In this document: positions 15,777 through 20,704 of the stretch, in pieces
Numbering within the stretch: position 1 is the stretch's first letter
Layout of the letters: every line of letters begins with the position of its first letter
NCBI GenBank assembly: GCA_031279575.1
Contig: JAITIG010000042.1
Span: 1 to 20,704 of the forward strand
Direction: 5' to 3'
Origin: Bifidobacteriaceae bacterium
GTDB lineage: Bacteria > Actinomycetota > Actinomycetes > Actinomycetales > WQXJ01
Length of the DNA: 20,704 nucleotides
Made by a program: the position numbers and the translations under genes
Notes under the pieces: model-generated
Told to the model about the DNA's origin: nothing
The model's input: only the letters and a program-made list of their open reading frames with translations
Database searches by the model: none

Positions 15777-17849
15777 TCAGCCGGCCAGGCGGCAGTCGTA
15801 GACGCGGATGGCGCGCGGTTCGAGCCGCTCGGCCACAACCGAGCCGTCGAAGGCCGCGGCCCGGTCTTCCCAGGCCTCGACCACCTGCCGCAGGTCTGCC
15901 CCCAGGTCGAGCGCCGCGTCGATGGCGCAGGCCGCCGGGTTGGCCACGAAGACGACCCGCCGCGCCGGGTCCTCGGGGTCCCGGTGGACGGCCGCGTCGA
16001 GCCGCCCATCGTTCAGGCCCAGGGCTGGCGCGCCGCGCCAGTCCAGGGCTTGGCGGATGGCGGCGGGCGCCTCGGCCAGGCTCGGCGCCACCCAGATGCG
16101 GCCGGCCCCGACCGGCCCGCCAAGCCCGCCGGCCTGCCCGGCGGCATCGGCCTGCCCGGCTCGGGCGGCCGGCTCCCCGGCGGCGGCGGCGCGGGCGGCT
16201 TGGACGGCATCGCGCAGCACGTCGCACGGGGCCATGGCGGAGTCCAAGCGCGGCACCTTGGGCCCGATCACCAGCCCTCCCCCGCCCCAGGCGTAGGCCA
16301 CCAGCTTGGCTTGGGTGGCGCGGTCCAAATAGTCGAAGGTCGCCACCGCCACCACCTCGCGCGCCGCCAGGCGCTCCAGCGGCGCGGCCGTGTCAGACAG
16401 CAGCCAGCCCGCCCCGCTGGCGGCGGCGGCCTGGGCGAAGGCCTCGAACCAGGTGTTCTTGGCCACCTGGACCGCTTGGTCAAAGCCCAGCCGGTCGGTT
16501 GAGGCGGCGGGACCGCCCGGCTGGGCGGCCAGGCCGGAGGGGGTCTCCAGCAAGTCGCCGGGGAAGGACACCAGGGCGCAGGCCGCCTCCAGGCGGTCGT
16601 ATTCGCGGTTGGCCAGCAGCAGCACCGGGGCGACGCGCTCCAGGCGCGCCCAGCCCAGGCGCTCTAGCATCTGGTTGGCCCGGGCGTGCATCGCCAGGGA
16701 GTCTTCCCGGGGCGCCCGGCGGGGCCGGATCGGGGCCTCCAGCCAGCCGCTGCGCTCCACCACCGGGTGGCGCGAAAACCCGCGCAGGCCGCACATCAGG
16801 GCGGCTTTGACGGCGAACTCCTCATCGCGCAGGTCGCCTGGGCCCACCCGCCAGGCCGCCACGCCGGTCTCCAGCTCGGGGCTGAAGGGGGAGCGCGAGG
16901 TCCCCGCCAGGTAGGAGGCCGCCGCTTTGACCTGCGCGTATTCCGCCTGGCGGGAGTCGATGCCGCAGCCGGCGAAGTCGACCGCCGCCTCCAGGGCGCA
17001 AAGGTCGAACAGCGCCGCCGGGTTCGCCCCTGGCGGCGGGGCGCAGTGGAACAGGGCGACGCCCCCCAGCCCGCGCGCCCGCAGCATGCCCGCCAGTTGC
17101 CCGATGCCGTCTACCAGGTAGCGCTCGCGGTACTCGGCCCAGTCGGCGTGGTAGGGGATGTCCTTGGCGCCCAGGGCGGCGAAGCGGCGCGGCGGGTCGA
17201 GTTCCGCCAGGTCCGCCAGCTGGCGGCCGTAGGCCCGGCCCAGGCCGGCCAGGCCGCCGTGTTTGGCGGCCGCGAATTCCCGGTAGCGGGCCAGCGAGGC
17301 CTGCGAGTAGTCGCAGGCGTACAGGTTGGCGTGGGACTGGTAGGCCAGCCCGTGGTCGACTTGGGCGGCCACCACGGCGCCGCGGGGGTGGGCGTGGGCG
17401 GCCAGGATGGGGCAGATCGCGTCATACCAGGTGGCGACTTCGGCGTAGAACTCCGGCGCCGCGTAGCTGACCAGCGGGACCGGCCTGGGCGCCCGGGTCA
17501 GGACCACCAGCGAGCCTTGGGCGCTGCGCGCCAGCAGCTCGCGCCGCTCCAGCAGGCGCCCGGGGTAGCCCAGGGTGGTCAGCCCCGAGCCCACTTGCGG
17601 GCCCACCTGGGCCACGACTTGGAGCCCTTGGCGCTGGCACAGGCTGAGGAAGACCCCGATGTCTTTGCGCGGGTCGAGCCGGCCGAAGTCAAACCGGCCC
17701 GGCTTTATCTCGTGGACTTCCCACGGGATGGCGAGGCAGACGGCGTTGAAGCCCGCGTCGGCCACTGCCTCCAGCGCGGCCGCCCACTGGTCCCGCCCCA
17801 GGCGCCAGTAGTCCACGGCGCCGGCGCGCAGGGCGGCTGGCTCGACCAC
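15777..17849 (-). CDS. Clan GH-A glycosidase homologue (GH35/GH42-like) with altered acid/base site
   Basis: The 690-residue cytoplasmic protein has no signal peptide. The barrel opens as in GH35/GH42-like beta-galactosidases: YWRLGRDQWAAALEAVADAG, FNAVCLAIPWEVHEIKPGRFDF, and a GLQVVAQVGPQV strand. The segment RGAVVAAQVDHGLAY aligns with the catalytic-acid strand of the family (usual form QxDNE), but His166-Gly167 stand where Asn-Glu is expected. The nucleophile-like segment SPELETG keeps Glu325. The C-terminal half contains a Rossmann-like region and a beta-rich end. GTG 17849 is chosen because AAGGGGGG lies four bases upstream; an upstream TTG at 17975 falls inside the promoter. It is the first gene after two LacI-type operators and precedes the 260-residue protein. 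The substrate, if any, is probably a beta-galactoside or similar oligosaccharide; it may be inactive or use another acid. Confidence 0.85.
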   Translation of the reverse strand: MVEPAALRAGAVDYWRLGRDQWAAALEAVADAGFNAVCLAIPWEVHEIKPGRFDFGRLDPRKDIGVFLSLCQRQGLQVVAQVGPQVGSGLTTLGYPGRLLERRELLARSAQGSLVVLTRAPRPVPLVSYAAPEFYAEVATWYDAICPILAAHAHPRGAVVAAQVDHGLAYQSHANLYACDYSQASLARYREFAAAKHGGLAGLGRAYGRQLADLAELDPPRRFAALGAKDIPYHADWAEYRERYLVDGIGQLAGMLRARGLGGVALFHCAPPPGANPAALFDLCALEAAVDFAGCGIDSRQAEYAQVKAAASYLAGTSRSPFSPELETGVAAWRVGPGDLRDEEFAVKAALMCGLRGFSRHPVVERSGWLEAPIRPRRAPREDSLAMHARANQMLERLGWARLERVAPVLLLANREYDRLEAACALVSFPGDLLETPSGLAAQPGGPAASTDRLGFDQAVQVAKNTWFEAFAQAAAASGAGWLLSDTAAPLERLAAREVVAVATFDYLDRATQAKLVAYAWGGGGLVIGPKVPRLDSAMAPCDVLRDAVQAARAAAAGEPAARAGQADAAGQAGGLGGPVGAGRIWVAPSLAEAPAAIRQALDWRGAPALGLNDGRLDAAVHRDPEDPARRVVFVANPAACAIDAALDLGADLRQVVEAWEDRAAAFDGSVVAERLEPRAIRVYDCRLAG

Positions 17850-17945
17850 GTTGCCCCCCTTCGTGTCTGCCTTGCGGCTGGTCCCCGGCCGGTTTGCCCC
17901 GCTCCACCACGCCAGCGGCGCCCGGCGGGAATTGGCCAGAGCCCT

Positions 17946-17975
17946 AGTGTGAACGTTCGCCCAAGCCGGTGTCAA
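17946..17975 (-). promoter_or_regulatory. Sigma-70-type promoter of the glycosidase operon
   Basis: On the minus strand a perfect TTGACA (complement of 17970-17975) is followed after 18 bases by CACACT (complement of 17946-17951), which keeps the key A2 and T6 of a -10 element. The spacer contains the operator half-sites. Transcription would start about 90 bases before the GTG at 17849. Confidence 0.6.
17950..17961. promoter_or_regulatory. LacI-type operator O1, inside the promoter
   Basis: The palindrome GAACGTTC (17951-17958), with GTGT on its left and GCCC on its right, lies between the -35 and -10 elements and touches the -10. Binding here would block RNA polymerase. Its centre is 44 bp from the stronger palindrome O2. 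The central CpG is characteristic of LacI-family sites. Confidence 0.65.
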
Positions 17976-17991
17976 ATCCGCCGCTGTCTTA

Positions 17992-18005
17992 GGCGAACGT
18001 TCGCC
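17992..18005. promoter_or_regulatory. LacI-type operator O2, perfect 14-bp palindrome
   Basis: GGCGAACGTTCGCC is a perfect palindrome about 17 bp upstream of the -35 hexamer and directly abutting the lacI stop codon. With O1 it forms a pair 44 bp apart, near four helical turns, a layout suited to cooperative binding or looping. The regulator is probably the LacI-family protein encoded immediately upstream. Confidence 0.75.
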
Positions 18006-19040
18006 CTAGCGGCCGCCCCCAGCCGGGCGGCGGCGGGGCGGGGCGCAAGAGGCGCGCGGCGCCAGGGCCCAGCTGGGCGCGGCGGTGTCGGGCTGCTCGC
18101 CCCGCATCAGGGCGGTCAGGATCTCGACGCACCGCCGCCCCACCAACTCCAAGTCCCGGCCCACCGTGGTCAAGGGCGGGCAGGCCTGGGCGGCGAAGGC
18201 GGCATCGTCGAAGCCAACCACGGAGATGTCTTCCGGGACCCGCCACCCGGCCTCGCAAAAGGCCCGGATCAAGCCCAGCGCCATCAGGTCGGAGGCGGCG
18301 AACACGGCCGTCGGCGGGGCGCCCTCGAGCAGCCGGCGGCCCGCCTGGTAGCCGCTCTCGCCGGACCAGTCGCCGTAAACCGGCGGCCGCCAGGCAATCC
18401 CCAGCAGCTCCAACTCGGCCCGGAAGGCGGCCATCCGGGCCTCCCCGTCCAGCCAGCCCGGCGCCCCGGCGACATGCGCGATGTCCCGGTGCCCCAAGCC
18501 CGCCAAGTGCCTGGCGGCCAACCGGGCCCCCTCGCCCTGGTCCTCGCCAAAGGCGGTGAAGCCGGCGGCCGGCTGCGCCGCGCAGGCCAGCAGCACGGCC
18601 GGCGCCGCGCCGCCGGAGGCGCCCACCGCCCGCAAAGTGGCGCCGCTGGGCGCGATCAGCACCACCCCCTCCACCCGCCGCCGCTCAAACCGGTCCAGCG
18701 CGGCCACCACCGCCGCCGGATCGGGCGGGCCGGTGCTGGCCGCGATCACGTCGTAGCCGGCCTCCCGGGCCGCCCGCTCGACCGCCGCCAGCGTGGCCAG
18801 CCCCCCCAGGCGCCCGCAACCGTCCGCCATCAGGCCAACCATCTGCGAGCGGCCCGTGATCAGCGAGCGGGCCAAGCTGCTCGGCTTGTACCCAACTTGC
18901 CCGATGGCCTCCTCCACCCGCTGGCGGGTCGCGGCCGAGACCCGGCCGGCGCCGTTGACCACGCGCGAGACAGTCTGGTACGACACCCCTGCCGCGCGCG
19001 CCACGTCTTTCAGGGAGGGACGCCGCAATTCACGCCTCAT
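18006..19040 (-). CDS. LacI-family transcriptional regulator
   Basis: This 344-residue repressor has an N-terminal helix-turn-helix (PSLKDVARAAGVSYQTVSRVVN, residues 8-29) and hinge helix (KPSSLARSL, 52-60). A periplasmic-binding-protein-like effector domain follows, with VGLMADG, the GYDVIAAST strand, RRVEGVVLIAPSG, GHRDIAHVAG, AVFAASDLMALGLIRAF and VPEDISVVGFDD. The recognition helix reads YQTVSRVVN, identical to E. coli LacI. ATG 19040 is chosen because GGAG lies eight bases upstream; an in-frame ATG at 19061 is an alternative. Its stop codon abuts the perfect palindrome O2, so it probably represses the glycosidase operon that follows and releases it when a sugar binds. Self-regulation is not evident, since no copy of the palindrome lies before its own start. 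Confidence 0.95.
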   Translation of the reverse strand: MRRELRRPSLKDVARAAGVSYQTVSRVVNGAGRVSAATRQRVEEAIGQVGYKPSSLARSLITGRSQMVGLMADGCGRLGGLATLAAVERAAREAGYDVIAASTGPPDPAAVVAALDRFERRRVEGVVLIAPSGATLRAVGASGGAAPAVLLACAAQPAAGFTAFGEDQGEGARLAARHLAGLGHRDIAHVAGAPGWLDGEARMAAFRAELELLGIAWRPPVYGDWSGESGYQAGRRLLEGAPPTAVFAASDLMALGLIRAFCEAGWRVPEDISVVGFDDAAFAAQACPPLTTVGRDLELVGRRCVEILTALMRGEQPDTAAPSWALAPRASCAPPRRRPAGGGR

Positions 19041-19088
19041 TTTGGGATCTCCGATCCGCATTTCCGCTGCCCCGGGAATTCGCCTCAA

Positions 19089-19124
19089 TTCTCCCACTTG
19101 GGGGGAGTTTGGCGGACTTGGCGC
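19089..19124 (+). repeat. 36-bp direct repeat, copy A
   Basis: It shares the 19-base core TTCTCCCACTTGGGGGGAG exactly with copy B and differs from it at four of the following 17 positions (32 of 36 identical). The core includes an inverted repeat CTCCC-N7-GGGAG. It lies about 50-85 bases upstream of the lacI start. Confidence 0.8.
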
Positions 19125-19252
19125 GGCCCCACCCGGGCGGGGGCCGCCCGGCCCTGGCGGCGCGGCACGCTGACCTGCAAAAACGCGAGGCCAGGCGGGG
19201 CGGGGCCCTTGGCGGCCGGGGCGCGGCGGCGCGGGGGCGCGCAACTCTGAGC

Positions 19253-19288
19253 TTCTCCCACTTGGGGGGAGCTCTGCGGGCTTGGCGC
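19253..19288 (+). repeat. 36-bp direct repeat, copy B
   Basis: This second copy of the repeat is in the same orientation and 164 bp from copy A, just past the end of the 79-residue protein gene. The 19-base core is identical; the tail ends CTTGGCGC in both. No further copy was found by eye in the rest of the window. Confidence 0.8.
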
Positions 19289-19323
19289 CGGCTCAGGCTG
19301 GGTAGGCGGTCAGCGGTTCGGGC

Positions 19324-19344
19324 GCCCGGCGAGGCGGGCCGGGC
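19324..19344 (-). terminator. Hairpin after the 79-residue protein gene
   Basis: GCCCGGC (19324-19330) and GCCGGGC (19338-19344) form a 7-bp stem with a 7-base loop, ten bases beyond the TAG on the minus strand. There is no U-tract. It is a plausible end for the glf plus small-gene transcript. Confidence 0.4.
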
Positions 19345-19353
19345 CGTTTTCGG

Positions 19354-19593
19354 CTAAATGTCCTCGATGCGGATCTGCTCCGGCCTGACGCCGGCCGCCC
19401 GCGCGGCCCACTCCTGGAGCTCCTCGGTGATGACAAAGCGGGGGAAAACCCAGCCGTCATCCATTTGGTCCTCCCACGGCACCGGCCCGGGAGTCGGGCC
19501 GTGCAACCGGATAATCTGCTCCCCGACCTGCTGGGCGCCCTCGCCCTCGTAGCGCTCGGGGCGTCCCGGAATGTCAACGGTCAACCGAATCAT
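19354..19593 (-). CDS. Small protein of unknown function (79 residues)
   Basis: I do not recognise the family. The peptide starts MIRLTVDIPGRPERYEGEGAQ, giving a short N-terminal beta-strand. A proline-rich turn (TPGPVPWEDQMDDGW) and a C-terminal helix rich in Glu/Ala/Arg (ITEELQEWAARAAGVRPEQI) follow. It is acidic and soluble, without a signal peptide or membrane segment. The start ATG 19593 has AAAGGA six bases upstream, good support for real translation. Composition is balanced, unlike antisense frames nearby. It lies 91 bases after glf on the same strand and may share its transcript, but nothing else ties it to galactofuranose synthesis. Confidence 0.7.
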   Translation of the reverse strand: MIRLTVDIPGRPERYEGEGAQQVGEQIIRLHGPTPGPVPWEDQMDDGWVFPRFVITEELQEWAARAAGVRPEQIRIEDI

Positions 19594-19684
19594 GCGATTT
19601 CCTTTCCGTTCGCGCCTACGGCCCTGCAGTTGTCCAGCAGCCAGGGTAGCGCGCCGCGCCGCCCGGGGGCCAACGCCGGCCCGG

Positions 19685-20704
19685 TCAAATCGTGTCAGCC
19701 CAGGTCAGGGCGGCCGCCACAGCCATGTCCAAGTCAAGGTACTGGTAGCGGCCCAGCCGGCCGCCAAACCAAACCTGCGCCTCGGCCGCCGCCAGTTCGC
19801 GGTAGCGCTCCAGGCGGGCGCGGTCCTGGGGGGTGCCGACGGGGTAATACGGGTCGTCGCCCGGCCCGGCCAGGCGCGAGAACTCGCGCGCGATGACGGT
19901 GCGCTCGGCCGGGTAGTCCCGCTCCGGGTGGAAATGCCTGAACTCGATGATCCGGGTCCAGGCCGGCTCCAAATCGGCGTAGTTCATCACCGCGCAGCCC
20001 TGGAAATCGCCCACCTCGGGGCGCTCCCACTCGAAGTCCAAAGTGCGCCAGCCCAACTCGCCCAACTGGTAGTCGAAGTAGCGGTCAATCGGGCCGGTGA
20101 ACAGCACCGGCACCTGCCCGGCGCAGGCCGCCTTGGTCAGGGGCCCCGCTCCGGCCAGGAAATCATGGCCCAGGCGCACCTCGACCAGGGGGTGGTCGGC
20201 CAGGCGGCGCCACAGCGCGGCGTAGCCCTCGCGCGGCAGGCCCTGGCGCGGGTCGGAGAAGTACCGCGTGTCGTAGTTGTAGCGCACCGGCAGCCGGCCG
20301 ATCACCGCGCCCGGCAGCTGCTCCGGCGCCACCTGCCACTGCTTGGCGGTGTAATTCTGGATGAAGGCCTCGTACAACGGCCGGCCAATCAGCCGCACCG
20401 CCTTGGCGTCAAGCGACTCCCCCTGAGGCGCGCTGCTGGCAGCGGGCGGCGCGCAGGGCGCCGCCCCGACGGCATCGGGCGGCGCCTGGCCTGCCTGGCG
20501 CGCTATCAGGGCGCGGGCCTGGTCCGGGCTGAGCGCCGAGCGGAAAAACTGGTTGATGGTGGCCAAGCCGACCGGCAGCGGGAACACCTCCCCCCGGTGG
20601 ACGGTGAAAACACGGTGGGTGTAGCCGGTCCACTCGGTGAAGCGGGACAGAAAAGCCCACACCCGCTCGTTCGAGGTGTGGAAAATATGCGCCCCGTAGC
20701 GGTG
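19685..20704 (-). CDS. glf: UDP-galactopyranose mutase, 5' end outside window
   Basis: The enzyme interconverts UDP-galactopyranose and UDP-galactofuranose using reduced FAD, supplying galactofuranose for cell-wall or surface glycans. The frame is open to the window edge, giving 339 of roughly 400 residues; the N-terminal FAD-binding loop is missing. Seen here are YGAHIFHTSNERVW at the edge, then HRVFTVHRGEVFPLPVGLATINQFF, the NYTAKQW element, LPVRYNYDTRYFSDPRQGLPREGY, the TGPIDRYFDYQLGELGWRTLDFE segment and the C-terminal FGGRLGRYQYLDLDMAV. All are diagnostic for this family. An insertion of about 20 Ala/Pro/Gly-rich residues lies between ALIARQAG and GESLDAKAVRLIG. The GTG at 20662 is an internal codon, not the start. 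Confidence 0.95.
   Translation of the reverse strand, partial: HRYGAHIFHTSNERVWAFLSRFTEWTGYTHRVFTVHRGEVFPLPVGLATINQFFRSALSPDQARALIARQAGQAPPDAVGAAPCAPPAASSAPQGESLDAKAVRLIGRPLYEAFIQNYTAKQWQVAPEQLPGAVIGRLPVRYNYDTRYFSDPRQGLPREGYAALWRRLADHPLVEVRLGHDFLAGAGPLTKAACAGQVPVLFTGPIDRYFDYQLGELGWRTLDFEWERPEVGDFQGCAVMNYADLEPAWTRIIEFRHFHPERDYPAERTVIAREFSRLAGPGDDPYYPVGTPQDRARLERYRELAAAEAQVWFGGRLGRYQYLDLDMAVAAALTWADTI

Larger units (their letters stand above)
19041..19353. other. Intergenic region between the 79-residue protein gene and lacI
   Basis: This 313-base stretch has no supportable gene; open frames crossing it have Gly/Ala/Arg/Pro composition typical of antisense GC-rich DNA. It holds the two direct repeats described separately, the lacI ribosome binding site, a hairpin after the 79-residue gene, and a G/C-rich block between the repeats. 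A lacI promoter must lie here, but no good -35/-10 pair could be chosen by eye. Confidence 0.6.

Noticed and set aside
17850..17975. Upstream TTG start adding 42 residues to the glycosidase homologue
   Set aside because: The extension would begin inside the TTGACA promoter hexamer and has no ribosome binding site; GTG 17849 has one.
16686..19250. Open plus-strand frame of about 850 codons opposite the glycosidase and lacI genes
   Set aside because: It crosses two well-supported genes, the operator region and intergenic repeats, and has low-complexity Gly/Ala/Arg composition.
1..20704. CRISPR arrays, tRNA or rRNA genes, insertion sequences, phage genes
   Set aside because: No regularly spaced repeats, no cloverleaf-like sequence and no transposase or integrase motifs were seen on either strand.

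Overview
The window comes from a high-GC (roughly 70 % by eye) Gram-positive bacterium, almost certainly an actinomycete (Actinomycetota). The clues are the strong G/C bias at third codon positions, frequent GTG starts, a leaderless-type promoter, a LysX fusion protein (lysyl-tRNA synthetase joined to an MprF-like membrane lipid lysyltransferase), sugar ABC importers without their own ATPase, and a galactofuranose gene (glf). The sequence does not settle the family or genus.

Left part (1-6434): the tail of an unidentified gene, then a DUF4143-type AAA ATPase with an apparently leaderless start. Next is a mannoside-utilisation module: an AraC-type regulator (minus strand) divergent from an intracellular GH2 beta-mannosidase, which is translationally coupled (ATGA overlap) to a GPH/MelB-type cation:sugar symporter. 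A possible 38-codon small ORF follows.

Middle (6431-9865, minus strand): lysX, coding for an enzyme that makes lysyl-phosphatidylglycerol and carries a complete class II lysyl-tRNA synthetase.

Right-centre (9961-19040, all minus strand, transcribed right to left): a second carbohydrate locus. In transcription order it holds a LacI-family regulator, a clan GH-A (GH35/GH42-like) glycosidase homologue, an unrecognised 260-residue protein, a lipoprotein sugar-binding protein, two MalF/MalG-like permeases and a TraX-family membrane protein. Two palindromes centred on GAACGTTC, one inside a TTGACA promoter, lie just upstream of the glycosidase gene and are the obvious LacI targets. Large hairpins separate the unknown gene from the binding-protein gene, and the binding-protein gene from the permease genes. 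They suggest transcript processing or stepped expression.

Right end (19041-20704): an intergenic stretch with two copies of a 36-bp direct repeat, a 79-residue small protein gene, and the 5'-truncated glf (UDP-galactopyranose mutase).

The most unusual points are: the glycosidase homologue has His-Gly where the family has its catalytic Asn-Glu, while the nucleophile region is kept; this gene sits in a LacI-controlled cluster with an unknown protein; and a TraX-like (putative acyltransferase) gene closes the sugar-import operon.
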